Shown here one piece after another: positions 33,297 through 42,573 of a DNA stretch of 64,000 nt; the stretch's first letter is position 1; every line of letters begins with the position of its first letter. The notes under the pieces were generated by a model. It did no database searches, had not been told where the DNA came from, and worked only from the letters and a program-made list of their open reading frames with translations. Source of the stretch: an uncultured Lachnospiraceae bacterium (lineage in GTDB: Bacteria > Bacillota > Clostridia > Lachnospirales > Lachnospiraceae). Where the stretch lies: contig CAJTXN010000012.1 in the NCBI GenBank assembly GCA_910583605.1, forward strand, positions 1 through 64,000. The letters run 5' to 3'. A program made the translations under genes and the position numbers.

Positions 33297-34547
33297 TTAT
33301 TTATTAAAATTCACAAACCATTTTCCCGCTTCACTCAGTTCATCATATGAAAATCCTGCAGATTTACTGCACCATGACTGTACCATAGCACATGTTTCTG
33401 ATTTATTGGAAAGATTCCACATGATATAGCTGACAGAATACTGATTTAACAAAGACATCCATTTTGATGCCTCATCGTAATTAATTCCGCCATTGCCGGA
33501 TGCATCACAGATACCAAACTCCGATACTATGACCGGAAGTCCTTTATTTAAGGCATTTATCAGCTTATCCCTGATATAATCCCTATGAGTATCCGCATAA
33601 AAATGCATGGCATACATTATATTTTCCCCATTGATTCTGTCATCAGCGGCAATATCCACATCCTGGGACCAGGTAGGCGTACCCACAATGATAATACCCT
33701 TTCTGTCATTGCTCCGGATTACATTGATCACATCCTGCGCATATGACTTAATTTCTCCCCAACCAGTTCCACCGTTGGGCTCATTGCATATCTCATATAT
33801 TACATTTCCGTATCCCGCATATTTTGCGGATATTTCCCGAAAGAATTCCATGGATTCATTTTTATACATATTCGGATTGCTATCGCTTAAAATATGCCAG
33901 TCTATGATCACATAAAGTCCCAGCTGACTTGCATAATTTACTCCGTCATCAATTAACCTTTTAAGCTTTTCCTGATTATTCCGGTCACCGGTACAATACC
34001 CGTTATACTCCGCCGTATACATGGCAAGCCGTACAACATTTACATTCCATTCATCACGCATCTGTTTAAACATCTCATAGTTTACATAATCCGGAAACCA
34101 GGACAAACCATGGGTACTGATCCCCCGCAGGGTGTAACCCGCACCGTATTGGTCCGTAAGCCGGGTTCCTGATACGGAAAGAGTACCGTGACTGCCGAAA
34201 GGCGTACCATTATTCTGAGGCTGATTCTGTAACGGCGGCTCTGTCACCGGTTCCGTCTGCTGTACCGGCGGATTGGTCTGGGGTACGGACGGTTCCGGCT
34301 TCTGTGTGGTTATGTCCGGTTCCGGCTTCTGTACTGCAGGCGTTGTTACCGGTTCCGTGGTTTCCTTTTCATTGTTTTTTTCCGTATCCTGCCCGGTGAT
34401 CGTCATCGTCGTGGTTTCTTTTTCTTCGATTCCTCCGCTTTCTATGGTAGATTTACATCCTGTCAGGATAAATATAAAAATTAAAACTAAAACTGCCGTT
34501 TTCTTTAATATATTAACCGGTTTTCCGCTGATTTTTCCGCCGCTCAT
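33297..34547 (-). CDS. Secreted GH5 endoglucanase lipoprotein
   Basis: Extracellular beta-glucanase. The N-terminus has a lipoprotein signal (KKTAVLVLIFIFILTGC, Cys at 31), then a Thr/Pro/Gln-rich linker (about 40-115), then a GH5 barrel: VVRLAMYTAE, VIIDWHILSDSNP, acid/base Glu in IYEICNEPNG, nucleophile Glu in VIVSEFGICD. 416 residues. GGAGATGATAAT precedes the ATG. A 32-bp palindrome lies in its 5' untranslated region and a good promoter at 34615-34643. Membrane tethering suggests breakdown of beta-glucan near the cell. Confidence 0.9.
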   Translation of the reverse strand: MSGGKISGKPVNILKKTAVLVLIFIFILTGCKSTIESGGIEEKETTTMTITGQDTEKNNEKETTEPVTTPAVQKPEPDITTQKPEPSVPQTNPPVQQTEPVTEPPLQNQPQNNGTPFGSHGTLSVSGTRLTDQYGAGYTLRGISTHGLSWFPDYVNYEMFKQMRDEWNVNVVRLAMYTAEYNGYCTGDRNNQEKLKRLIDDGVNYASQLGLYVIIDWHILSDSNPNMYKNESMEFFREISAKYAGYGNVIYEICNEPNGGTGWGEIKSYAQDVINVIRSNDRKGIIIVGTPTWSQDVDIAADDRINGENIMYAMHFYADTHRDYIRDKLINALNKGLPVIVSEFGICDASGNGGINYDEASKWMSLLNQYSVSYIMWNLSNKSETCAMVQSWCSKSAGFSYDELSEAGKWFVNFNK

Positions 34548-34564
34548 ATTATCATCTCCAAACT

Positions 34565-34596
34565 ATATAAGTCATTGCAAATGCAATGACTTATAT
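34565..34596 (-). promoter_or_regulatory. Perfect palindromic hairpin in the GH5 5' UTR
   Basis: ATATAAGTCATTGCA, two bases, then its exact complement: 15-bp arms. It lies after the promoter and 18 nt before the start codon, next to the ribosome binding site. It could stabilise the mRNA or be a protein-binding operator. Confidence 0.6.
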
Positions 34597-34614
34597 GCAT
34601 TATTCTTATATATG

Positions 34615-34643
34615 ATTATACCGAAAACCGGCGCAAATATCAA
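34615..34643 (-). promoter_or_regulatory. GH5 promoter
   Basis: TTGATA (34638-34643), 17-bp spacer, TATAAT (34615-34620). Confidence 0.7.
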
Positions 34644-34793
34644 CTTGGGAATAATGTAATTTTATCTTGGCTCTTCTTTATATTTCCTACACATTTCTGT
34701 ATATTCTTTATTGCAATATGTAAAAATATTCGATATAATAGGACTCATAATAATAAATGATAATCCTCAATTTAAAGAAAGAAGGTGTTATAT

Positions 34794-35357
34794 ATGCCGG
34801 CATTACAGCCCCAGCTCACACTCACCACTCTGGAAGAATATGATGCGCTTCCGGAAGATACAAGGGCAGAAATCTTTGACGGACAGATTTTTTATATGTC
34901 CAGCCCGTCTCAGGAACATCAGACAATTTCCATGGAATTGTCAACAATATTAAATACTTACATCAAAAACAGTAAAGGAGACTGCAGAGTATTCCATGCT
35001 CCATTTGATGTAAAATTAAGTGACACCCCCCTTACTATCGTACAGCCTGACCTGATGATCGTATGTGATAAAAATAAACTGGACGGAAAACGCTGTAACG
35101 GCGCACCGGACTTCATCATTGAGATTGTCTCCCCGGGCAATCCGGCTGATGATTATATCCGTAAGCTTTATCACTACAAAAATGCCGGAGTTCGTGAATA
35201 TTGGATTGTTGACCCACAGCGGAAAAACATAACCGTAAATAATTTTGCTGAAAACATTCTGAACGTACCCTATACTTTTAATTCCGTCCTAAAAGTAAAT
35301 ATATATAAAGATTTATATATCGATTTCTCCGATATTACCAGAATATTGGAGCAATAA
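34794..35357 (+). CDS. Uma2 family endonuclease-fold protein (DUF820)
   Basis: 187 residues with the PD-(D/E)xK layout of the Uma2 family: a leading LEEYDALPEDTRAEIFDG, then VQPDLMIVCD and APDFIIEIVSPG, followed by KLYHYKNAGVREYWIVDP. Family members are expanded in many bacteria, with unclear role; nuclease activity is presumed from the fold. The ATG at 34794 has AAGAAGG about 8 nt upstream. It is the only plus-strand gene between 28.8 kb and the window end. It converges on mutY with 9 bp between stops. Confidence 0.82.
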   Translation: MPALQPQLTLTTLEEYDALPEDTRAEIFDGQIFYMSSPSQEHQTISMELSTILNTYIKNSKGDCRVFHAPFDVKLSDTPLTIVQPDLMIVCDKNKLDGKRCNGAPDFIIEIVSPGNPADDYIRKLYHYKNAGVREYWIVDPQRKNITVNNFAENILNVPYTFNSVLKVNIYKDLYIDFSDITRILEQ

Positions 35358-35366
35358 CTCTCCATT

Positions 35367-36425
35367 TTAAAACCATATTTCCTTTGCCTTCTCCAGAAAC
35401 TCCCGGAATGCCGACGGAATTGCAATTTCACTTTCCAGTTCTTCCATGGTCACCCAGTGGAATTCCCGGCTCATCCGGCGGCACGTCATATAATAAGCCG
35501 TCATTCTCCATTCCACATGGGAGAAGATATGCGTATAATGAGAACTCATTTTCAGTTGTTCCGGCGCCGTGTCCCATTCTGCGGCGATATCCGCCGCCTG
35601 CTGCTCCTTTAATGTTTCGGGTATGTTGGGAAACTCCCACATTCCGGATAACAAACCTTTTTCTTTGCGTTTCCTTACTGCAATCCGTTCTCCGCACAAC
35701 AGCAGAAACACCGTTTTTTCCTCTACCTTCCGTTTTTTTTTCGCTTCCCGCACCGGCAGCTGCTGCCATGTATCATGTTCCCTTGCCAGACAGATTTCCG
35801 ACAATGGACATTCCTGACATTTCGGCGCACCGTTTGGCAGACAAACCGTTGCCCCCAGTTCCATCAGGCTTTGCGTAAATATCCCGCATTGTCCCTTGGG
35901 ATACACGGTTTCCAGTTCCCTGCGGATTTTGGCCTTTGTGGATTGTTTATCAATATTGGAATCATCCTCCATCACCCGTGTATATACCCGCAGAACATTT
36001 CCGTCTACTGCCGGCGTAGGCAGATCATAGCATATGGAACCGATAGCGCCCGCCGTATATTCCCCGATTCCGGATAACTGAAGTATTTCTTCATAGGTAT
36101 CGGGAAACCGGCCGTTATACTCCTCCATAATAGTGATAGCCGCTTTCTTCAGATTTCTCGCACGATTATAATAACCCAGTCCTTCCCATAATTTTAACAG
36201 CCGTTCCTCCTCGACCCGGGCCAGTGTCTCTATTGTCGGCAATTCACTTAAGAACCGCTTATAATACGCCTTTACCGCCTCCACTCTGGTCTGCTGAAGC
36301 ATTATTTCAGACAGCCAGACATGATAAGGGTTATTATCCTTTCGCCAGGGCAGTTCCCTGGCATGTTCCGGATACCATTCCACTAAGTATTCCGCAATCT
36401 TCTTATGTCTGTCCATTTTTAACAA
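35367..36425 (-). CDS. mutY: Adenine DNA glycosylase
   Basis: Removes adenine mispaired with 8-oxoguanine. The helix-hairpin-helix segment LSGIGEYTAGAIGS is followed by the catalytic Asp in PAVDGNVLRV; the iron-sulfur cluster cysteines are in ATVCLPNGAPKCQECPLSEI plus the next Cys; a C-terminal NUDIX-like domain (about 230-350) reads the 8-oxoG. 352 residues, normal. It follows the flippase-like gene by 14 bp. No damage-response operator was seen. Confidence 0.93.
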   Translation of the reverse strand: MLKMDRHKKIAEYLVEWYPEHARELPWRKDNNPYHVWLSEIMLQQTRVEAVKAYYKRFLSELPTIETLARVEEERLLKLWEGLGYYNRARNLKKAAITIMEEYNGRFPDTYEEILQLSGIGEYTAGAIGSICYDLPTPAVDGNVLRVYTRVMEDDSNIDKQSTKAKIRRELETVYPKGQCGIFTQSLMELGATVCLPNGAPKCQECPLSEICLAREHDTWQQLPVREAKKKRKVEEKTVFLLLCGERIAVRKRKEKGLLSGMWEFPNIPETLKEQQAADIAAEWDTAPEQLKMSSHYTHIFSHVEWRMTAYYMTCRRMSREFHWVTMEELESEIAIPSAFREFLEKAKEIWF

Positions 36426-36439
36426 AATCCCTTCCGAAT

Positions 36440-37498
36440 CTATTCTTCCGATTTTTTAAAACTATATATTGATATTACGGTTCCGATCAAAAACGGTATA
36501 TAATAATTTGCCATCCGGTACAGGATCATGGTGGAACCGGCATAAACTTTGCCATACAGTACGGAAAATAACAAAATATAGACAAATTCCGAAGGACCGA
36601 TTCCTCCCACCACCGGTATTACACCTACGATCATAAGCATAAATGCCGAAGTTACGATAACATTCATAAAAGAAACCGAAATATCCGCATGAACCGCTTT
36701 TAGGGCGATATAGGGCATTACATACCAGCAGGTCATTTTTATGAGATACACAACCATAATCACCATGGTATTTTTTACGCTGCCCAGTATGCCTGCTGAT
36801 TCCTGCTGCAGATAAGATAACTGTGACTTTAAAATCTCTTTTATATGATAAGCTTTGCCGTCCTTATTTTTTATCCATTTGTCAAACGGAGCAAACAGCA
36901 GTCTGTGTGCCGGTTTACAGACGCATGCCAGAATAATTCCGCCTATGATAAGTGCGCTGAGTCCATAGGCCGAATATATATAATGATAACTGTCGGAGAA
37001 TTCGGATTTGATAAAGTCATGGCTGAACACCAGAGCTATGGTGGCATATAAGACAATCGCCGCTTTATGATATATATAGGGTACAGTAAGAATCGCCATT
37101 GCTTTTCCGGGTTCTACGCCTTTCCTGCTTAACATATACGTCTGTCCCGGCTTTATTCCCGCTCCCAGAGTCGTAACATTTAAGAATATCCCAAGATAAG
37201 TAATCTGTACGGAATCCCAAAGCGTATAAGAGGGCTGAAGTCTGTGAACCAGCATTTTATACGGAATACTGTCTATCACCACATACAGGATTCCCAGCGC
37301 CACCATGAGAATGAAATATTTATTATCCGTTTCCTTTAACTGTGAGACCAATTCCTCTCTGGAATCCCAGAAGATTACATACATAATTCCCAGTACCAGC
37401 AATACAGGTACGAGGGCAAACAGCTTACGTCCCCTGTTTCTTTTTTTCAATACTTCTCTCGGATCATTTTTATTCTTTTGATTTTCTGTCTGTATCAT
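36440..37498 (-). CDS. LPG synthase TM-like / flippase-like membrane protein (UPF0104)
   Basis: 352 residues with about eight hydrophobic helices and a basic N-terminus; PSYTLWDSVQITYLGIFLN, GAGIKPGQTYML and VGGIGPSEFVYILL match the membrane domain of the lysylphosphatidylglycerol synthase/AglD family. The catalytic aminoacyl-transfer domain is absent, so lipid flipping or glycolipid handling is more likely than lysinylation. It lies between aroA (67 bp upstream) and mutY (14 bp downstream), presumably one transcript. Confidence 0.8.
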   Translation of the reverse strand: MIQTENQKNKNDPREVLKKRNRGRKLFALVPVLLVLGIMYVIFWDSREELVSQLKETDNKYFILMVALGILYVVIDSIPYKMLVHRLQPSYTLWDSVQITYLGIFLNVTTLGAGIKPGQTYMLSRKGVEPGKAMAILTVPYIYHKAAIVLYATIALVFSHDFIKSEFSDSYHYIYSAYGLSALIIGGIILACVCKPAHRLLFAPFDKWIKNKDGKAYHIKEILKSQLSYLQQESAGILGSVKNTMVIMVVYLIKMTCWYVMPYIALKAVHADISVSFMNVIVTSAFMLMIVGVIPVVGGIGPSEFVYILLFSVLYGKVYAGSTMILYRMANYYIPFLIGTVISIYSFKKSEE

Positions 37499-37565
37499 TT
37501 TCTTTTCTCTCCATCAGACAAATATAATGACTTGTTCTTTGGTCAAAAGATTTATTTAATTTTTA

Positions 37566-39158
37566 TTATTTCTTATTTTTCCTTATTAATTCTTCCAGTT
37601 CATCAAAATAATTCTCAAATGTTTTACCACAGCATTCCGGATTTTCTATCATTATTCCTTTTACCTTTAGACCCAGCAAAGAAAATGCCATTGCAACCCT
37701 GTGGTCTTCATAAGTATCTATAACGGCTCCATGAGGGGTTCCATGGCAGATGATGATATCATCTCCTTCTTCCCGGCAATCAATTCCGCATTTCTGCAGT
37801 TCATTTACAATAGCCGCCATGCGGTTACATTCCTGCCCTCTGATATGTCCGATATTCCGGATGACGGTATCAGATTCCGCAAAAGCCGCAAGAGCCGCAA
37901 GGGTCAACGCCTGGTCCGAAAAATCATTCATATCTGCATCTATTCCGTTATATTTTCCCGCCGCTGGTCCGCTGACCCGGATTCCTTCTGTCATCTCTTC
38001 TATCTCACAGCCCATCCGCTCCAATAATTTGAGGAACTTCATGTCTCCCTGCATAGAAGAAAATTTCACATTCCGGACGGTAATGCTGCCGCCGGTTATT
38101 ACCGCAATTCCGTAAAAATAACATGCCGCCGATACATCCGGTTCAATATAATAAGTTCCGATATGTACATTCTGATTTCCTTCCACATAATAGCTGTTTC
38201 CGTCAAATTCTGATTTCACACCAAACTGTTCCAGCATGGTTCTGGTTATCCGGATATAAGAACCATCTGTCTTTTCGCTTGTAATATGTATTTTCAGACC
38301 ATCTGCCAGAATCGGAGCCATCATAAGCATAGCGCTGAGGTACTGGGTACTTTTGCTGATATTCATATGGATTTCTTTTAATCCTCCGCACCTGTTTCCC
38401 ATACCTGTCACCTGTACCGGAAGATGTTCTTCCTGCTCTAAATACTTAAATTCCGCACCCATCTCCGAAAGCACCCGGAATAATTCTGCCATGGGACGTT
38501 TTTTCATCTGTCCGGAACAATAAATCGTATAAGTTCCTTCCGATAATGCCAGCATAGCCGTTAAAAATCTGGCCGCCGTTCCGGCGCTTCCCACATCTAT
38601 GGTTCCTGTTTTAACCGGAATTCTGCCTCCGCAACCCTGTATTTCCACCGTCTTATTTTTCTCATCAATATGAAGTTTAAACCCTAAATCTGTCAGGCAT
38701 TTCAGAAAGTGTCTGGAATCGTCGCTGAATAAAACTCCCTGTAAACAGGATTTTTCTTTTGACAATGCTGCCAGCAGCAATGCCCGGTTCGTCATGCTCT
38801 TGGAGCCCGGTACGGTAACCAGTCCCTTCAGGGGAACATCACAGGTTTCCGCAATATAAAGAGCCTGCTCTTTTATCTGCGTCTCCTCTGTATATTTCTC
38901 TTTTATTTCCTGTAATTTTCTAAAATGTTCCGATTCCTTATGTCTGTTCCATGACTCCCTGTCTCTCCAGATTTCCCTCAAATGAATAAGATTGTCCATA
39001 CCTGACGTTTCATTGGGAAACCGGTACCGATATTCTATATTTCCCTTTTCGGCGGCGGAAAGTTCCTGTATTTGTTCCCGGCGGATACAGGTTATAAAAT
39101 CATTCATGCAGTTATTTTTTATTCTATAAGTAACATCTAATAAAAGTGATTTTTTCAT
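37566..39158 (-). CDS. aroA: EPSP synthase with an N-terminal ABM-like domain
   Basis: Makes 5-enolpyruvylshikimate-3-phosphate. Residues about 105-530 are a full EPSP synthase: PGSKSMTNRALLLAAL (Lys120, Arg125), GSAGTAARFLTAML, DMNDFSDQALTLAALA, EDHRVAMAFSLLGL. In front lies an extra domain of about 95 residues not found in ordinary AroA (about 425 residues): it has GNIEYRYRF, LREIWRDRESWNRHKESEHF and LQEIKEKY, the pattern of the antibiotic-biosynthesis-monooxygenase dimeric alpha/beta barrel. AAGGACGG lies 8 nt before the ATG, so the extension is translated. The role of the fused domain is unknown. Confidence 0.9.
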   Translation of the reverse strand: MKKSLLLDVTYRIKNNCMNDFITCIRREQIQELSAAEKGNIEYRYRFPNETSGMDNLIHLREIWRDRESWNRHKESEHFRKLQEIKEKYTEETQIKEQALYIAETCDVPLKGLVTVPGSKSMTNRALLLAALSKEKSCLQGVLFSDDSRHFLKCLTDLGFKLHIDEKNKTVEIQGCGGRIPVKTGTIDVGSAGTAARFLTAMLALSEGTYTIYCSGQMKKRPMAELFRVLSEMGAEFKYLEQEEHLPVQVTGMGNRCGGLKEIHMNISKSTQYLSAMLMMAPILADGLKIHITSEKTDGSYIRITRTMLEQFGVKSEFDGNSYYVEGNQNVHIGTYYIEPDVSAACYFYGIAVITGGSITVRNVKFSSMQGDMKFLKLLERMGCEIEEMTEGIRVSGPAAGKYNGIDADMNDFSDQALTLAALAAFAESDTVIRNIGHIRGQECNRMAAIVNELQKCGIDCREEGDDIIICHGTPHGAVIDTYEDHRVAMAFSLLGLKVKGIMIENPECCGKTFENYFDELEELIRKNKK

Positions 39159-39337
39159 TGATAAACCGTCCTTGTCCCGTTATCTCTGTATTTTAATCGC
39201 TTTTCTATTATACATTTAGTTCATTCTTTGTGCAAGAATAATTCTGCATACGGATATCCAGCAGTATACCATTCTGCGGCTGTAAAGTTTTTGTATCTTT
39301 TCCCCAAGCATATTTTGTTTTATTTATTAATCTAAGT

Positions 39338-39370
39338 AAAAAAATTCCAGCCGATGAATATGGGCTGGAA
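39338..39370 (-). terminator. Terminator of the Phe-Gly-Gly tRNA operon
   Basis: TTCCAGCC / GGCTGGAA stem, 10-nt loop, followed by TTTTTTT on the minus strand, 45 bp past the last tRNA. Confidence 0.85.
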
Positions 39371-39414
39371 ATTCTCAAAATTCATTTTTATCTTTTTTAA
39401 AATTATACTAAAAA

Positions 39415-39486
39415 AGCGCGAGACGGGATTCGAACCCGCGACCCTCGCCTTGGCAAGGCGATACTCCACCACTGAGCCACTCGCGC
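39415..39486 (-). tRNA. tRNA-Gly (GCC)
   Basis: Acceptor arms GCGCGAG/CTCGCGC, T-loop GGTTCGAATCC and anticodon loop CTTGCCAAG. No CCA encoded. Confidence 0.95.
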
Positions 39487-39491
39487 ATAAG

Positions 39492-39562
39492 AGCGGGTGA
39501 TGGGAATCGAACCCACGTATCTAGCTTGGAAGGCTAGTGTTCTACCATTGAACTACACCCGC
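39492..39562 (-). tRNA. tRNA-Gly (TCC)
   Basis: Acceptor arms GCGGGTG/CACCCGC, T-loop GGTTCGATTCC and anticodon loop CTTCCAAG. It is a second glycine isoacceptor beside the GCC one. Confidence 0.95.
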
Positions 39563-39612
39563 ATATTCAGTTGTATATTAAGCATTGGACACAACTGTGC
39601 CTCCTGCCAAAA

Positions 39613-39685
<73 letters not shown>

Positions 39686-39765
39686 ATGCACATTATGTAT
39701 AAACTCTTTAACACGCAAAAAGTATTTTACAATAAGAGCAGACAATTGTCAAGATTTTTTTAAAA

Positions 39766-39852
39766 TTATTTTTTTCCGCCGAAACTTTCATAAATTGCAT
39801 ATCCAAATGCAGCAACACAAATGATTTCGCCTATAATTCCATACACTATCAT
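39766..39852 (-). CDS. Putative 28-aa membrane peptide
   Basis: Encodes MIVYGIIGEIICVAAFGYAI then YESFGGKK, a single hydrophobic helix with a basic end. GGAGAG lies 6-7 nt before the ATG. It fits in the gap between the flagellin terminator and tRNA-Phe. Such single-helix peptides are common but rarely annotated; the only evidence is the binding site and clean composition. Confidence 0.45.
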   Translation of the reverse strand: MIVYGIIGEIICVAAFGYAIYESFGGKK

Positions 39853-39928
39853 AATATCTCTCCAATCCAATTATGTAACTTAAATTATTTGTGTCCTTAT
39901 ACTAACACTTTCCTGTATATAATAAATA

Positions 39929-39976
39929 AAATCCCTTTCTCTTTAGCGCTTGTTTAACTAAAAAGAAAGGGATTTT
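39929..39976 (-). terminator. Flagellin terminator
   Basis: AAAATCCCTTTCT / AGAAAGGGATTTT stem, T-rich tail, about 55 bp after the flagellin stop codon. Confidence 0.85.
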
Positions 39977-40032
39977 AACAAGTTCTTAACCTGTGTTAAA
40001 TATCACACTATATGTATCATTATCAGATCATA

Positions 40033-42090
40033 TTAGCCCAGCAATTGTAATACGCCGTTCGGCTGCTGATTTGCCTGAGCCAGTACCGACTGTCCTGCCT
40101 GCATTAAAATATTTGATTTGCTGTAAAGCAACATTTCTGCCGCCATATCCGTATCCCGGATACGGCTTTCCGCACTCTGTGTATTTTCCGAAGTATTATC
40201 CAGATTGGTAATCGTATGTTCCAGCCGGTTCTGATATGCTCCCAGACTGGAACGCTGTTCGGAAACCATCTGAATGGCATCATCCACAAGGGAAATAGTA
40301 TTTCCCGCTTCTTCAAAATCAGCCACCGACAGGGAATCCACTCCCAATGCAGCCGAATCCATCCGCTCAATATAAACCTTAATATTCTGCCCTTCCAAAG
40401 CGCCTACCTGAAGATTCAGACCGCCCCTCGGAAGAGGTGAACTTCTCGGACCGCTGAAACCGCCGGAACCGCCGTCTGCAAATACGTCTACGCCCGCAGG
40501 ATATACGTTTTTAATTGTAGTATTGCTGGTATTCAGCTGAAACAAATTCGTGTTAAATGCAGCATCGGGAAGCAGGTCACTGTCCTGATAATTATTCGTT
40601 ACCAGCGCACCGTTACCGGTATTTCCTGTTGCAACAAGCAGTTCATGGATAAACACTGCTGATTCCGAATCTCCAAACTTCTTCTGGAAATCAGCCAGAC
40701 CATTATACGATGTCTTCTCCCGAACAACATCATCCAGCCCTTTTCCGTCTTTTATTTCTTTCATTAAAGTATCCAGTCCTTTTGCTACTGATGCCGCATC
40801 CGTTCCTGAACTTCCGTTAACCAGATATCCGAGATACATACATGCCAGATATCCTGTTCCATATTGAGAAGAAACGGAACCGCTGGACAATGCATTTGCC
40901 TTATTCTTTACGGCATTGGAAATATCCGCCAGAGAACTTGAAGCATTCAGTTTCAGACCGCCGTTTACCCAGTCATTATCATTGCTGCAGCCGCCTGCCG
41001 CAGCCTGTGCCATACCTTCCGTAAACCAGCCCGGAAAACGATTTGACGGATCCAGTTTTCCATTGCTGACCCCCACCATTCCGCTGGTCAGAGCCTCGTC
41101 CATCATCGCATGCATCATTTCATGCACAATGGTAGTCTCCAGCGCCCGTCTGCTGTCCTGCGTCAGATTTCCGGAAGGATCCGTACTTATATGCGCTAAA
41201 TTTACATTTAGGGAATATGTAAGCATATCCGTTACCATTGTCTTATCCGAATAGTAGGAATATCCCACACCTACGGAAGCCAGTACGGAACTTGAAGAAT
41301 TATTGGATAACTTTAGACCGATTCCAATGGAAGAACCGGAAAGATATCCGAATGTATCACCAAATGTGTTAATTAATGCATTTACTGCCTGAGGAACAAT
41401 TTCCGTCTTCAATGTATCTTTCAATGAAGCGTTTCCGGAGGCGGTTGCAGAACCGGCTGCAGTCTGTGTTGTGGCAAAATCATCCTCCGTTACCTGATAT
41501 ATGATATTCGGACCTTTACCTTCCGCCTCAAATACCTCCTGTAAAGAAACCGTTTCCCCTGCATTCCTTCCATTCAGCGCTTCAACGGAAAACAGCTGAC
41601 CGTTTCTCCCGTCGCTTCCGGATACCTCATAAATCAATGCTTTTTTTAACGGATTCCCGTCTTCTGATGCCCAGGTACCATCCAGAAGATTCATAGTGTT
41701 AAACTGGGTCGTGTCCGCAATCTGATCAATCTGTGATATCAGCTGGTCAATTTCTTTCTGAATTGCCGCACGGTCACTGTCTGTATTCGTATCATTGGCT
41801 CCCTGTACCGCCAGTTCCCGGATACGCTGTAATATGGACTGGGATTCAGCCAGCGCTCCTTCTGCAGTCTGAATCAGCGAAATGCCATCCTGTGCATTCC
41901 CGGAAGCCTTGTTCAGTCCCCTGATCTGCGAACGCATCTTCTCACTGATTGTCAGACCTGCGGCATCATCTGCAGCACAATTTATCCGGTATCCGGACGA
42001 CAGCTTTTTTGTACTTTTTGCAAAATCATTTTCTGCAGTTTTTAATCTCAACCGTCCATTCATAGCCGGCATATTATGTGATATAATCAT
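40033..42090 (-). CDS. Flagellin with internal zinc metallopeptidase domain (flagellinolysin)
   Basis: A filament subunit that should also be a protease displayed on the flagellum. Residues about 1-145 (MIISHNMPAMN..., KKLSSGYRINCAADDAAGL) and about 570-685 (AESRIRDTDMAAEM...) are the conserved D0/D1 helices. The variable middle holds a gluzincin-type site: HEMMH at 323-327 and a downstream WFTEGMAQ (Glu 358), the pattern of the flagellinolysin family. ATG at 42090 has GGAGG 7 nt upstream (an ATG 15 bp earlier has none). The gene follows a zinc-ribbon gene by 36 bp and shares its sigma-28-type promoter. Confidence 0.92.
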   Translation of the reverse strand: MIISHNMPAMNGRLRLKTAENDFAKSTKKLSSGYRINCAADDAAGLTISEKMRSQIRGLNKASGNAQDGISLIQTAEGALAESQSILQRIRELAVQGANDTNTDSDRAAIQKEIDQLISQIDQIADTTQFNTMNLLDGTWASEDGNPLKKALIYEVSGSDGRNGQLFSVEALNGRNAGETVSLQEVFEAEGKGPNIIYQVTEDDFATTQTAAGSATASGNASLKDTLKTEIVPQAVNALINTFGDTFGYLSGSSIGIGLKLSNNSSSSVLASVGVGYSYYSDKTMVTDMLTYSLNVNLAHISTDPSGNLTQDSRRALETTIVHEMMHAMMDEALTSGMVGVSNGKLDPSNRFPGWFTEGMAQAAAGGCSNDNDWVNGGLKLNASSSLADISNAVKNKANALSSGSVSSQYGTGYLACMYLGYLVNGSSGTDAASVAKGLDTLMKEIKDGKGLDDVVREKTSYNGLADFQKKFGDSESAVFIHELLVATGNTGNGALVTNNYQDSDLLPDAAFNTNLFQLNTSNTTIKNVYPAGVDVFADGGSGGFSGPRSSPLPRGGLNLQVGALEGQNIKVYIERMDSAALGVDSLSVADFEEAGNTISLVDDAIQMVSEQRSSLGAYQNRLEHTITNLDNTSENTQSAESRIRDTDMAAEMLLYSKSNILMQAGQSVLAQANQQPNGVLQLLG

Positions 42091-42126
42091 ATTCTTATCC
42101 TCCATAATAAGATATGGTCATTTTTT

Positions 42127-42519
42127 TCAGTCCCATAATCCTTCTTCCGAAAATATCAATGTTTCATGATGACATTCAGGACACATATATTCACCCTCAG
42201 CGCCCTGTTCATAAACCGTCAGCCTGTTGTTACAAATACGGCATATGTCACCAAAACGATGTATCGCCCCATTAATTTCCGTTACGTCTATAACCGTGCG
42301 GGATTCTATGGTTTCACATCTTTTACATTCCGTCATTCTGCTTTCAACAAGAAAATCCTTTATCCTGTCATGGTCTGACAGAGCAGCTATTAGTTTCTGT
42401 TCTTCCTCCGGAAGAACAGTTGCACTTCTTTTCAGGTTAATACTTAACATTCCTCCACCCAGAAAAAACTTTGTCTCATATCCACACTCCGGACAGGAGG
42501 CTTTGTAAATTATCCCCAT
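42127..42519 (-). CDS. Zinc-ribbon protein upstream of flagellin
   Basis: A 130-residue protein with four Cys-x-x-Cys pairs (CPEC near 9, CKRC, CRIC, CPEC near 116), enough for two zinc ribbons, and a helical middle (LPEEEQKLIAALSDHDRIKD). I do not recognise a named family. GGAGAAGG precedes the ATG. It is the first gene after a sigma-28-like promoter and lies only 36 bp before the flagellin start, so it is made with flagellin. A chaperone-like, regulatory or zinc-handling role for the metalloprotease flagellin is possible by position only. Confidence 0.7.
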   Translation of the reverse strand: MGIIYKASCPECGYETKFFLGGGMLSINLKRSATVLPEEEQKLIAALSDHDRIKDFLVESRMTECKRCETIESRTVIDVTEINGAIHRFGDICRICNNRLTVYEQGAEGEYMCPECHHETLIFSEEGLWD

Positions 42520-42573
42520 GAGCCTTCTCCTTCTTTGTATCTGATGATTACCATTATATATACTACTATAATA

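Noticed and set aside
37566..39158. AroA frameshift or fusion artefact
   Set aside because: The frame is continuous, the first Met has a good ribosome binding site, and the extra domain has coherent protein sequence.
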